Assembly (NCBI GenBank): GCA_002720475.1
Contig: PBIL01000011.1
Span: 149,855-193,404, forward strand
Direction: 5' to 3'
Length of the DNA stretch: 43,550 nucleotides
Origin: Roseovarius sp.
GTDB taxonomy: Bacteria; Pseudomonadota; Alphaproteobacteria; Rhodobacterales; Rhodobacteraceae
Of the stretch, positions 8,266 to 16,167 are shown in pieces (position 1 is the stretch's first letter; every line of letters begins with the position of its first letter). The notes beneath the pieces are model-generated. The model had not been told where the DNA came from, made no database searches, and worked only from the letters and a program-made list of their open reading frames with translations. The translations under genes were made by a program, and so were the position numbers.

Positions 8266-8744
8266 TGAAACTCGCCCGCGCGATCCATTTCGACGAAAGC
8301 GACATGCGCGTCTATCACAGCCCCGCGCGCACCGGCGAATGGTGCCTCTCCGGGGGCTTCGAGTTCTCGAACTGGACCGAGGCCGACCTTGCCGGCAAGG
8401 CACGGCAGGCCTTTGCCAACGGCTGGCTCGGGCTCGAGACCTTCGGCCGTGTCACCTTCGTTGCCGTCACGCAGGTGGAACCGGCCGAGGTCGCGGCGCT
8501 GGAAGAGGCGCTCGCCGCGCATTTCGTCGCCGTCTACGGTGCGCCCGATGCCGAGGCCGCCCTGCCCGTTGCCCGCGACGAGATCGCGCAGATGGCCGAG
8601 CTTTGCGAGGATCACGCGCCCAACACGCTGCTTACCGTCCTGCGCGAACTGACCGGGGCCGGCGTGCGCGAAAGCTACAGCGTGATCGCGCCGCAGGATG
8701 CCCGGCTCGATCTCGTGGCCGTTCACGGATCGCTCGAAGACTGA
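8265..8744 (+). CDS. DUF6505 family protein
   Basis: A 159-residue soluble protein: an N-terminal part with RTGEWCLSGGFEFSNWTEAD in pattern, a middle part rich in Val/Thr strands (GRVTFVAVTQVEPAEV), and a C-terminal helix-strand (LLTVLRELTGAGVRESYSVI). I recognise it as the DUF6505 type, with moderate certainty. Start ATG 8265 overlaps the previous stop (TGATG), so it belongs to the DUF6494-Mrp-ligase-like unit. There are two cysteines, neither in a metal motif. Function is unknown; the constant company of formate dehydrogenase genes suggests a maturation or stability role. Confidence 0.68.
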   Translation: MKLARAIHFDESDMRVYHSPARTGEWCLSGGFEFSNWTEADLAGKARQAFANGWLGLETFGRVTFVAVTQVEPAEVAALEEALAAHFVAVYGAPDAEAALPVARDEIAQMAELCEDHAPNTLLTVLRELTGAGVRESYSVIAPQDARLDLVAVHGSLED

Positions 8745-8758
8745 GACGCGGGTCTCAG
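8741..8758. terminator. Perfect palindrome spanning two convergent stop codons
   Basis: CTGAGAC (8741-8747), loop GCGG, then GTCTCAG (8752-8758). The stem contains the TGA of the DUF6505 gene (8742-8744) and the TGA of tspO on the other strand (8755-8757). It could act as a two-way terminator or 3' mRNA end protector, but there is no T-run on either side, so intrinsic termination is uncertain. Confidence 0.5.
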
Positions 8759-9216
8759 CGCGCCTCCTGGGGGTTGAGCCGGATCACCGCGAGATTGAGC
8801 GCCGCCGCCACGCTCACCCACACCAGATAGGGCACGAAGAGAAGCCCCGCCCAGATGTCCACCTGCCAGAGCGCCACCAGCGTCGCCGCCACCGAGAGCC
8901 ACAGCGCCCCCAGCACCACAAGGCCGAGCCACATCCGCCGTAGCCCGAAGAACACCGGCGTCCAAAGCCCGTTGAGCGCGATCTGCAAGGCCCAGAGCGC
9001 CATGGCGAGGCTGTTGCCCTCGCTCACCGCCGCCCGCGCTCCCGCCGCCGCCATGCAGATGTAAAGCGTGGTCCAGGCCACCGGGAACAGCCAGTTGGGC
9101 GGCGTCCAGCGCGGCTTGCTCAGCCGCGCATACCACTCGCCGGGCGGAAAGAGCCCCCCGGTCGATCCGGCGGCGAAACAGGCGGCGAGGAAAATGGCGA
9201 ACAGGACATAGATCAT
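8755..9216 (-). CDS. tspO: TspO/MBR tryptophan-rich sensory protein
   Basis: A 153-residue outer-membrane-type TspO with five hydrophobic helices (about 1-20, 45-65, 72-90, 97-117 and 123-145). WYARLSKPRWTPPNWLFPVAWTTLY is the family signature, and the motif SxGGLFPPGEW precedes it. In Rhodobacter sphaeroides TspO (CrtK) binds porphyrins and tunes photosynthesis gene expression in response to oxygen. The start ATG 9216 overlaps the crtB stop (ATGA), giving the classical crtI-crtB-tspO order. It ends next to the unrelated formate dehydrogenase accessory genes, marking the border of the photosynthesis segment. Confidence 0.93.
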   Translation of the reverse strand: MIYVLFAIFLAACFAAGSTGGLFPPGEWYARLSKPRWTPPNWLFPVAWTTLYICMAAAGARAAVSEGNSLAMALWALQIALNGLWTPVFFGLRRMWLGLVVLGALWLSVAATLVALWQVDIWAGLLFVPYLVWVSVAAALNLAVIRLNPQEAR

Positions 9217-10262
9217 CCTGCGGTCATAGCGGGTGCCGTGTCGCGCATCAATGCGTCACGGCGCGCGGCGTCGCGGGCCTTGAGTTCCGCCAGCGTCGCA
9301 TGCAGCGTGTCGGACCAGTCGCGCGCAGGCTCTGCCTCCTCCGCCGCCGCCTCGACGAGAAAGACCGTCTCGGGCAAGGGGCGCGCATAATAGAGCGCCG
9401 AATGCGGCATCACGAGGCTCGCCCCGGTGCGCACCCCCGCCCAGGCCAGCCAGCCCAGTTTCTGCCGCGCGCTGGTATGCGCCCGCGCGCGGATCGGATC
9501 ATGGCCCGCGCGCCGCAACGCGCCGCCGATCCCGGCATAGATCAGCCGCGCGGCATAGATGCCGGGCCGGCAATCGACCGCCAGCGCGGCAATCCCCGCC
9601 TCGGCACGGTGATAGAGCGTGTCGGCCTCGCGCAGGAGCCGCGCCACCAGCTCGCCCAGGTCGGACGACATTGCGGGCGCGGCGAGAAACCGCGCGGGAT
9701 CGAGCCGCGCCTCGCGCATCCACTCCAGCGGCAGGTAGAACCGCCCCTCGCGCGCATCCTCGCCCACGTCGCGCGCGATGTTGGTCAGTTGCATCGCCAC
9801 GCCCAGATCGCAGGCCCGCGCCAGCGCCTCGCGCCGCCGCTCGCGCATGAGCACGCACATCATCGCACCCACCGCCGAAGCGACCCGCGCCGAATAGGAG
9901 CGCAGCCCGCTCAGATCGTCATAGCGCCGCCCCTCCGCGTCCCAGGCCAGCCCCTCGAGCAGCGCCTCGGGCAACCTGCGCGGCATCTCGAACTCCTCGA
10001 TCACGGCGGCGAATGCGCGGTCGGCGGGCGCGTTGCGCGGCCGCCCCCGATAGGCCAGGTCGAGCCGCTCGTGCAGGCGCAGCACCGCCGCCGTCTTTTG
10101 CTGCTGCAGATCAACCGCGTCATCGGCCAGCCGGCAGAAGGCATAGAGTGCCAGCGCCGGATCGCGCAGCCGCCGGGGCAGAAGTTTCGAGGCCGCATGA
10201 AACGAGCGCGAGCCCTGCCGGATCGCCGCCACGCAATGCGCCATGTCGCCTTCGTCGATCAT
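9213..10262 (-). CDS. crtB: Phytoene synthase
   Basis: A 349-residue enzyme of the squalene/phytoene synthase family, joining two geranylgeranyl diphosphates to phytoene. The two Asp-rich Mg-binding motifs are present: LADDAVD (residues 45-51) and NIARDVGEDAREGRFYLP (161-178). GSRSFHAASKLLP at 17-29 is the family's N-terminal signature. Start ATG 10262 overlaps the crtI stop (ATGA); a longer in-frame extension upstream lies inside crtI and is not coding. The C-terminal tail of about 50 residues is acidic then basic, as in Rhodobacter homologues. Confidence 0.95.
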   Translation of the reverse strand: MIDEGDMAHCVAAIRQGSRSFHAASKLLPRRLRDPALALYAFCRLADDAVDLQQQKTAAVLRLHERLDLAYRGRPRNAPADRAFAAVIEEFEMPRRLPEALLEGLAWDAEGRRYDDLSGLRSYSARVASAVGAMMCVLMRERRREALARACDLGVAMQLTNIARDVGEDAREGRFYLPLEWMREARLDPARFLAAPAMSSDLGELVARLLREADTLYHRAEAGIAALAVDCRPGIYAARLIYAGIGGALRRAGHDPIRARAHTSARQKLGWLAWAGVRTGASLVMPHSALYYARPLPETVFLVEAAAEEAEPARDWSDTLHATLAELKARDAARRDALMRDTAPAMTAG

Positions 10263-11806
10263 CGCACCCCCACCGGATCGGGCACCAGTTGCGCCAGCAC
10301 CTCGGCGCTCGAGATCACGCCGGGCAGCCCCGCGCCGGGATGCGTCCCCGCCCCCGCGAGATAGAGGCCCGCCGCCTCCTCGCTCACGTTGTGGGGCCGG
10401 AACCAGGCGCTTTGCAGGATGCGCGGCTCGATGGAAAATCCCGCGCCATGCGGGCTGAGATACCGGTCGCGGAAGGTCTCGGGCGTGAATACCTCCGAAG
10501 GCCCCAGATGCGCTTCCAGACCGGGCAGAAGTTCGCGCTCCAGCACCGCCTGCACCCGCGCGCGATAGGGCTCGGCCATGGCCTGCCAGTCCACCGGGTC
10601 GGCATGGCCCAGATGCGGCACCGGGCTCAGCGCGTAGAACGTGTCGCCCCCTTCGGGCGCGACCGTGGGATCGGTGACGGAGGGGCGATGGACATAGAGG
10701 CTCATGTCCTCGGCCAGCTTGCCCTTGAGAAAGATGTCGCGCACGAGGCCCCGGTAACGCGGGCCGTTGAGGATGGTGTGGTGCCCCGCATCGGGCCACA
10801 TGCCCGCCGTGCCCCGCGTGCCGAAATACCAGACGAAAAGCCCCATCGACCAGCGCGACCGCCTGAGCCGCGCTTGCGTCCAGCGCCGTCTGGCATGGTT
10901 GCGCATGAGGTGATCATAGGTATGGCCGGCATCGGCGTTCGAGACCACGATATCGGCCCTCACCACCTTGCCCGAGGCGAGCCGCAGCCCCGCCGCGCGC
11001 CCGTCGCGCAGGAGGATCTCGTCCACCTCCGCGCCCTGCCGCACGGTGCCGCCCTGCGCCGCCACCACCCGCGCCATGGCCGCGGCGATGGCCGCCACGC
11101 CGCCCATGGCGTAATGCACGCCGAATTCCTTTTCCAGATGGCTCACGAGGGCATACATCGAGGTGACATGGAACGGGTCGCCGCCGATGAAGAGCGGATG
11201 AAACGAGAGCGCCATGCGCAGCCTCTCGTCGCGCACCCGCCGCGCGGCATGGGCATAGACCGAACGGTCCGCGCGCAGCCAGGCGAATTTCGGCAGCACC
11301 TTGATCAGGTCCCGCAGCCGATGCATCGGCCGCCGCCCCAGATCCTCGTAGCCGAACCAGTAGCGCGCCTCGGCATCGCGCACGAAACGGTCATAGCCCG
11401 CCAGGTCCCCGGGCGAAAGCCGCGCCACCTCGGCCCGCATCGCCGCCGGGTCGGCCCGCGCGGCAAAGCGGCTGCCGTCGGGCCAGCGGATCTCGTAGAA
11501 CGGGTCGAGCGCACGCAGATCCACATCCGTGTCGAAATCGCGGCCGCAGGCGGCCCAGAGATCGCGCAGCCCCTGCGGCACGGTGACGATGGTCGGCCCC
11601 AGATCGAAGCGGTGGCCGTCGCGCATGAGGCAGGAGCCCCGCCCGCCGGGCATCTCCAGCCGGTCGAAGACCGTCACGCGATAGCCCTTGGCACCCAGCC
11701 GCATCGCCGCCGCCAGCCCGCCCAGCCCCGCGCCGATCACCGCCGCATGGGGCGCGACAGGTTGGGCCGCATCGGGGTGAAGGGCGGGGTCAAGGCGTGT
11801 CAACAT
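10259..11806 (-). CDS. crtI: Phytoene desaturase (neurosporene-forming type)
   Basis: A 515-residue FAD enzyme that desaturates phytoene. The dinucleotide site GAGLGG (25-30) opens the protein, followed by VFDRLEMPGGRG and GHRFDLGPTIVTVP. Near the C-terminus LYLAGAGTHPGAGLPGVI is the conserved bacterial phytoene desaturase end. About 22 residues precede the FAD motif, which supports ATG 11806. That start lies only 17 bases from the PpsR-like palindrome, leaving little leader. First gene of crtI-crtB-tspO, divergent from crtA. Whether it makes neurosporene (three steps) or lycopene (four) cannot be read here; crtA nearby favours the spheroidene route. Confidence 0.95.
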   Translation of the reverse strand: MLTRLDPALHPDAAQPVAPHAAVIGAGLGGLAAAMRLGAKGYRVTVFDRLEMPGGRGSCLMRDGHRFDLGPTIVTVPQGLRDLWAACGRDFDTDVDLRALDPFYEIRWPDGSRFAARADPAAMRAEVARLSPGDLAGYDRFVRDAEARYWFGYEDLGRRPMHRLRDLIKVLPKFAWLRADRSVYAHAARRVRDERLRMALSFHPLFIGGDPFHVTSMYALVSHLEKEFGVHYAMGGVAAIAAAMARVVAAQGGTVRQGAEVDEILLRDGRAAGLRLASGKVVRADIVVSNADAGHTYDHLMRNHARRRWTQARLRRSRWSMGLFVWYFGTRGTAGMWPDAGHHTILNGPRYRGLVRDIFLKGKLAEDMSLYVHRPSVTDPTVAPEGGDTFYALSPVPHLGHADPVDWQAMAEPYRARVQAVLERELLPGLEAHLGPSEVFTPETFRDRYLSPHGAGFSIEPRILQSAWFRPHNVSEEAAGLYLAGAGTHPGAGLPGVISSAEVLAQLVPDPVGVR

Positions 11807-11812
11807 GGACCA

Positions 11813-11863
11813 AGCCTACACATGTCAACTCAAGTTGACAATCGGCGATTGCCGGCGTTTCAT
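11813..11863. promoter_or_regulatory. Divergent crtI / crtA-bchIDO promoter region
   Basis: On the plus strand TTGACA (11835-11840) has a weak partner TTTCAT (11858-11863) at 17 bases. On the minus strand TTGTCA (11841-11836) has TAGGCT (11818-11813) at 17 bases; if used, crtI transcription would begin at about its start codon. Both -35 boxes overlap the palindrome at 11823-11840, so one bound repressor could block both operons. Promoter boxes are read by eye. Confidence 0.45.
11823..11840. promoter_or_regulatory. CrtJ/PpsR-type operator, TGT-N12-ACA palindrome
   Basis: TGTCAACTCAAGTTGACA has perfect 8-base arms around CA. It fits the known TGT-N12-ACA site of CrtJ/PpsR, the aerobic repressor of bch and crt genes in Rhodobacter. 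Position between crtI and crtA is where such sites occur in related genomes. Only one site is seen; CrtJ usually uses two for cooperative binding. Confidence 0.8.
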
Positions 11864-11916
11864 TCCCCCAAGATCCATGGCAGGGTGCCAAGGCACAATA
11901 CGCGGGGAGCGGAGCC

Positions 11917-12624
11917 ATCCAGACCGTCAGCCTCTGCTTTTTCCGATTCGCCCCCGGCACGGCACGGCGCTGGGCCTTTACCATGATGGGGCTGGCGCGC
12001 GGCGCGCTGGCCGCCACCCCCGGCATCGGGTTCTGGAAGCTCTGCGGCTCGGGCACGGGCGAAGGGTTCACGCCCCGGCCCAATCTCGGGGTCTACGCGA
12101 TCCTCGCCACCTGGCCCGACCACACGACGGCAGAGGCGCAGACCGCCACGGCCCCCGCCTTCGCCCGTTACCACGCCCGCGCCAAGGAAAGCTGGACCGT
12201 GTTCCTGACCCCTGTCTCGGCGCGCGGCACATGGTCCGGTCGGCAACCTTTCGTGCCCGCCCCTGCGCCGCTTACCGGTCCCGTCGCGGCCCTCACCCGC
12301 GCAACCCTGCGACCCCGCGCGGCGCTCCGTTTCTGGAATCGCGTGCCCGATATCAGCGCCGCCATCGGGGCCGATCCCGACGTGACCTTCAAGATCGGCA
12401 TCGGCGAGGTGCCGCTCCTGCATCAGGTGACCTTTTCCATCTGGCCCTCCACCGAGACCATGGCGCGATTCGCGCGCGCCGACGGCCCGCACGCGCGCGC
12501 CATCCGCGCCGTGCGCGAGGGCGACTGGTTTTCCGAAGAGCTTTACGCGCGCTTCGCCATCACCGGGACACGCGGCACCTGGCTTGGCACCAACCCACTG
12601 GACTCACTGAAAGAAACTGCATGA
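11917..12624 (+). CDS. crtA: Spheroidene monooxygenase, with an ATC in place of the start codon
   Basis: CrtA adds the keto group to spheroidene, giving spheroidenone, in aerobic or semi-aerobic cells. The frame reads IQTVSLCFFRF from ATC 11917, matching the usual CrtA N-terminus MQTVSL.FRF, then GSGTGEGFTPRPN and, near the end, VTFKIGIGEVPLLHQVTFSIWP and EENWF-like DWFSEELYARF. From the in-frame TGA at 11836 to ATG 11983 there is no ATG, GTG or TTG. GGGGAGCGGAG lies just before the ATC. The first ATG pair (11983, 11986) would cut 22 conserved residues and has no ribosome binding site. Likely an AUC start giving 235 residues, or a start-loss. Its stop overlaps bchI (ATGA). Confidence 0.85.
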   Translation: MQTVSLCFFRFAPGTARRWAFTMMGLARGALAATPGIGFWKLCGSGTGEGFTPRPNLGVYAILATWPDHTTAEAQTATAPAFARYHARAKESWTVFLTPVSARGTWSGRQPFVPAPAPLTGPVAALTRATLRPRAALRFWNRVPDISAAIGADPDVTFKIGIGEVPLLHQVTFSIWPSTETMARFARADGPHARAIRAVREGDWFSEELYARFAITGTRGTWLGTNPLDSLKETA

Positions 12625-13625
12625 CCCCTGCCTTTCCCTTTTCCGCCATCGTCGGCCAGGACGACATGAAACGTGCCATGATCCTGACCGCCATCGACCC
12701 CGGCCTTGGCGGCGTTCTGGTCTTCGGCGACCGGGGAACCGGCAAGTCCACCGCCGTGCGCGCGCTTGCCGCCCTCCTGCCGCCGATCCGCCAGGTCGCG
12801 GCCTGCCCGGTCAATTCCGAGCGCCCGGAGGACTGCCCCGACTGGGCCAATGTCACCGATCCCGCGCTCGCCGAGCGCCCGACCCCGGTGATCGACCTGC
12901 CGCTCGGCGTGACCGAGGACCGCGTGACCGGCGCGCTCGACATCGAGCGCGCGCTCACCCGCGGCGAAAAGGCGTTCGAGCCGGGGCTGCTGGCGCGGGC
13001 CAATCGCGGCTATCTCTACGTGGACGAGGTCAACCTGCTGGAGGATCACATCGTCGACCTGCTGCTCGACGTGGCGCAAAGCGGCGTCAACATCGTCGAG
13101 CGCGAGGGACTCTCGATCCGCCACGCGGCGCGCTTCGTGCTGGTCGGCTCCGGCAACCCGGAGGAGGGCGAATTGCGCCCGCAACTGCTGGACCGGTTCG
13201 GCCTCTCGGTGGAGGTGCGCTCGCCCTCGGACATCGAGGAGCGCGTCGAGGTGATCCGCCGCCGCCATGCCTTCGAGACCGACACGGACGCCTTCATGGC
13301 ACATTGGGGGGCCGAGGATGCGCGCCTGCGCGATGCGATCCTCGCCGCCCGCGCGGCGCTGCCCCGCACCGCCACGCCCGAGGCCACGCTCACCGATTGC
13401 GCGCGGCTGAGCCTCGCGCTTGGCACCGACGGGCTGCGGGGCGAATTGACCCTGCTGCGCGCGGCCCGCGCGCTGGCGGCGTTTGAGGGCGCTCCCGCGA
13501 CCGGCCCCGACCACCTGCGCGCGGTGGCCCCGCTCGTGCTGAGCCACCGGCTGCGCCGCGACCCGCTCGACGAGGCCGGATCGGCCGCCCGCGTCGCGCG
13601 CGCCGTCGCCGAGGTGCTTGGGTGA
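12621..13625 (+). CDS. bchI: Magnesium chelatase subunit I
   Basis: A 334-residue AAA+ ATPase. It forms hexamers that drive Mg insertion into protoporphyrin IX with BchD and BchH. Walker A GDRGTGKST is at 36-44 and Walker B YLYVDEVNLL at 131-140; the arginine-finger region is GSGNPEEGELRPQLLDRFGL. Length fits the family (about 334). ATG 12621 overlaps the crtA stop (ATGA) and its own stop overlaps bchD (GTGA), so translation of bchI may depend on ribosomes reading crtA. BchH is not in this window. Confidence 0.97.
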   Translation: MTPAFPFSAIVGQDDMKRAMILTAIDPGLGGVLVFGDRGTGKSTAVRALAALLPPIRQVAACPVNSERPEDCPDWANVTDPALAERPTPVIDLPLGVTEDRVTGALDIERALTRGEKAFEPGLLARANRGYLYVDEVNLLEDHIVDLLLDVAQSGVNIVEREGLSIRHAARFVLVGSGNPEEGELRPQLLDRFGLSVEVRSPSDIEERVEVIRRRHAFETDTDAFMAHWGAEDARLRDAILAARAALPRTATPEATLTDCARLSLALGTDGLRGELTLLRAARALAAFEGAPATGPDHLRAVAPLVLSHRLRRDPLDEAGSAARVARAVAEVLG

Positions 13626-15286
13626 CGCGCGGCGCGGATACGGGCCGGGCACTCGCCGCGCTGGCGGTCGATCCCGCCGGTCTCGGGGGGCTGGTGCTGC
13701 GCGCCCGCCCCGGCCCCGCCCGAGACGCGGTCGAGGCCGCGCTTGCGCGCCTGCCGGGCCCCGCGCGCCGTCTTCACCCCGCCACGCCGGACGAGACGCT
13801 CTTCGGTGGGCTCGACCTTGCCGCCTCGCTCGGGGTGGGCCGCGCGATCCGAACGACGGGCCTTGTCGCCACCCCGCAGCGCCTGATCCTGCCCATGGCC
13901 GAGCGCACGCCGCCCGGTCTTGCCGCGCGGCTCGCGCGGATCCTCGATCTGGGGCTTGGCCATTGCCTCGTCGCGCTCGACGAGGGGGCCGGGCCGGAGG
14001 AGGCCGCCCCGCCCTCGCTCACCGACCGGCTCGCCTTTCACATCGACCTCACCGGGGTGCGCGCCGAGGCGGTGGCCCTGCCCGTACCCGGAGATCTCGA
14101 TGCCGCGCGCGGGCGGCTCGGCTCAACCGCCCTGCCCGAGGGGGCCATCGCCACCCTAACCGCGCTCGCCGCGCGTTTCGGCATCGACAGCCTGCGCGCG
14201 CCGCATCTCGCGCTGCGCGCCGCGCGCGCGCTGGCCGCACTGGACGGCGCGAAAACCGCGACCGATGACCATATCCGCGAGGCGGCGGAACTCGTCTATC
14301 CCGCCCGCGCCACGCAGGCCCCCGCCCCCGAGGCCCCGCCCGACGAGAACGACGCGCCAGAGCCGGACCGCCCCGAGACGGGTGGCGAGGAAACCGAGAC
14401 GCTGCCCGACGACATACTCGTCGCCGCCATCGCCGCGCGGCTGCCTGCGGGCCTGCTCGACCCGAACCGCGGCACCGGTCCCCGCCGCGCGCCGACCCCC
14501 GGCAGCGGCGCGGGCGCGCGGCAAAAGGGCGCGCGGCGCGGCCGCCCCCTGCCCGCCCGCGCGGGCCGCCCCGACGGGCGCGCGCGCATCGACGCGATGG
14601 CCACCCTGCGCGCCGCCGCCCCCTGGCAGGCATTGCGCCGCAGCCAGTCCCCGGAAGCGACGAAACACCTCCACCTGCATCCCGACGACCTGCGCTTTCG
14701 CCGCTACGAATCGCGTCGCGACCGGCTTCTTGTCTTCGCCGTCGATGCCTCCGGCTCGGCGGCTCTCGCCCGGCTCGCCGAAGCCAAGGGCGCGGTCGAG
14801 ATCCTTTTGGCCGAGGCCTATGCCCGCCGCGATCAGGTCGCGCTGATCGCCTTTCGCGGCGCGGGGGCCGAGGCGCTCCTGCCACCCACGCGCGCGCTGG
14901 TGCAGGCCAAGCGGCGGCTGGCCGCGCTTCCGGGCGGCGGTGGCACACCGCTCGCCGGGGGGCTTCTGGCGGCGGGCGAGCTGGCCGCACAGGCCCGCCG
15001 CGCGGGCCTCAGCCCGCTTCTGGCGCTGCTGACCGACGGGCGCGCCAATCTCGCGCTGGACGGCACCGCGGGACGCGGCCCGGCGATGGAGGATGCACGC
15101 CGCGTGGCCCGCAGCCTTGCCGCCACCGGACTGCGCGCGCTGGTGATCGATACCTCCGCCCGCCCCGGCCCCGAAGCGGCCGAGGTGGCGCAGGCGCTCG
15201 GCGCGCGCTACCTCGCGCTGCCGCGTGCCGATGCCCGCCGCCTGAGCGCCGCCATCGGGGCGGCGCGCGACGACATGGCACCCTGA
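13622..15286 (+). CDS. bchD: Magnesium chelatase subunit D
   Basis: A 554-residue protein in three parts. The first (1-215) is an AAA-like domain without a proper Walker A. Next comes a proline- and acid-rich linker (about 225-265) followed by a very basic stretch (about 285-325). The last is a von Willebrand A domain with a complete metal site: DASGS (from Asp375), the GGTPL threonine and LTDGRAN. BchD is the platform for the BchI ring in Mg chelatase. GTG 13622 overlaps the bchI stop. The AAA part having lost catalytic motifs is normal for this subunit. Confidence 0.96.
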   Translation: MTRGADTGRALAALAVDPAGLGGLVLRARPGPARDAVEAALARLPGPARRLHPATPDETLFGGLDLAASLGVGRAIRTTGLVATPQRLILPMAERTPPGLAARLARILDLGLGHCLVALDEGAGPEEAAPPSLTDRLAFHIDLTGVRAEAVALPVPGDLDAARGRLGSTALPEGAIATLTALAARFGIDSLRAPHLALRAARALAALDGAKTATDDHIREAAELVYPARATQAPAPEAPPDENDAPEPDRPETGGEETETLPDDILVAAIAARLPAGLLDPNRGTGPRRAPTPGSGAGARQKGARRGRPLPARAGRPDGRARIDAMATLRAAAPWQALRRSQSPEATKHLHLHPDDLRFRRYESRRDRLLVFAVDASGSAALARLAEAKGAVEILLAEAYARRDQVALIAFRGAGAEALLPPTRALVQAKRRLAALPGGGGTPLAGGLLAAGELAAQARRAGLSPLLALLTDGRANLALDGTAGRGPAMEDARRVARSLAATGLRALVIDTSARPGPEAAEVAQALGARYLALPRADARRLSAAIGAARDDMAP

Positions 15287-15288
15287 GC

Positions 15289-16149
15289 ATGGACTGGGCG
15301 CGGGACCTGCCCGGCTGGCCGCTCAGCCACCTCTCGCGCCGCGTGGCGTCGCGCCCGCATCGCTGGCATGTGCAGGAGACGGGGACCGGCCCGACGCTGC
15401 TCCTGCTGCATGGGGCCGGGGCCTCCAGCCACAGCTTTCGCGCGCTCATCCCGGCGCTCGCCGAGGATCACCATGTCGTGGCGCTCGACCTGCCCGGCCA
15501 CGGCTTTACCGCGCTCGGCACGCGGGCGCGTTCGGGCCTTGGCCCGATGGCCGAGGACATCGCCGCGCTCTGCCGTGCCGAAGGCTGGACGCCCCATGCC
15601 GTCATCGGCCATTCGGCCGGGGCCGCCGCCGCGCTGCAGATGGCGCGTGTGGCCGGGCCGCCCCTGCCGCGCATTGTCGGCCTCAACGCCGCGCTCGACC
15701 GGTTCGACGGGGTGGCGGGCTGGCTCTTTCCGATGCTGGCCAAACTCCTGGCGCTCAACCCGCTGACCGCGCTCGCCTTTGCCGCGGGCGGCAACCGCAT
15801 GGCCCGCGCCCGGCGGTTGATCGAGAGCACCGGCTCGCATCTCGACGAGGAGGGGCTTGCGCTCTATGCCCGCCTGATCGGCGACCGCGCCCATGTGGAC
15901 GGCACCTTGCAGATGATGGCGCAATGGGATGTGGCGGGGCTTGACGCGGCGCTGCCGCAGATCGCCGCCCCCTGCCTGCTGATCACCGGCGAGCGCGACC
16001 GCGCCGTGCCGCCCTCCGTCTCGGGGCGTGCCGCCACGCGCCTGCCCCGGGCGCGCCATCTCTCCCTGCCCGAACTCGGCCATCTCGCGCACGAGGAATC
16101 GCCCGCCCAGGTGGTCGATCTGATCCGCGCCTTCAGCGCCGAAGGCTGA
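15289..16149 (+). CDS. bchO: BchO-type alpha/beta hydrolase
   Basis: A 286-residue alpha/beta-fold hydrolase. LLLLHGAGASSHSF carries the oxyanion region, GHSAG (107-111) the nucleophile Ser109, ITGERDRAVPP the acid, and ELGHLAHEE the final histidine. It starts two bases after the bchD stop and ends the crtA-bchI-bchD-bchO operon, as in Rhodobacter. BchO is linked to magnesium chelatase genes in many purple bacteria, but its substrate is not established. Confidence 0.9.
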   Translation: MDWARDLPGWPLSHLSRRVASRPHRWHVQETGTGPTLLLLHGAGASSHSFRALIPALAEDHHVVALDLPGHGFTALGTRARSGLGPMAEDIAALCRAEGWTPHAVIGHSAGAAAALQMARVAGPPLPRIVGLNAALDRFDGVAGWLFPMLAKLLALNPLTALAFAAGGNRMARARRLIESTGSHLDEEGLALYARLIGDRAHVDGTLQMMAQWDVAGLDAALPQIAAPCLLITGERDRAVPPSVSGRAATRLPRARHLSLPELGHLAHEESPAQVVDLIRAFSAEG

Positions 16150-16167
16150 ACCGGGACGGGCCGCCGC

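Noticed and set aside
10013-11986. Open plus-strand frame of 657 codons opposite crtB and crtI
   Set aside because: Antisense shadow with no homology and Arg/His-rich composition; it also runs across the regulatory palindrome.
11805-12620. Upstream part of the long plus-strand frame that includes bchI
   Set aside because: It overlaps crtA in another frame; bchI begins at ATG 12621 by homology.
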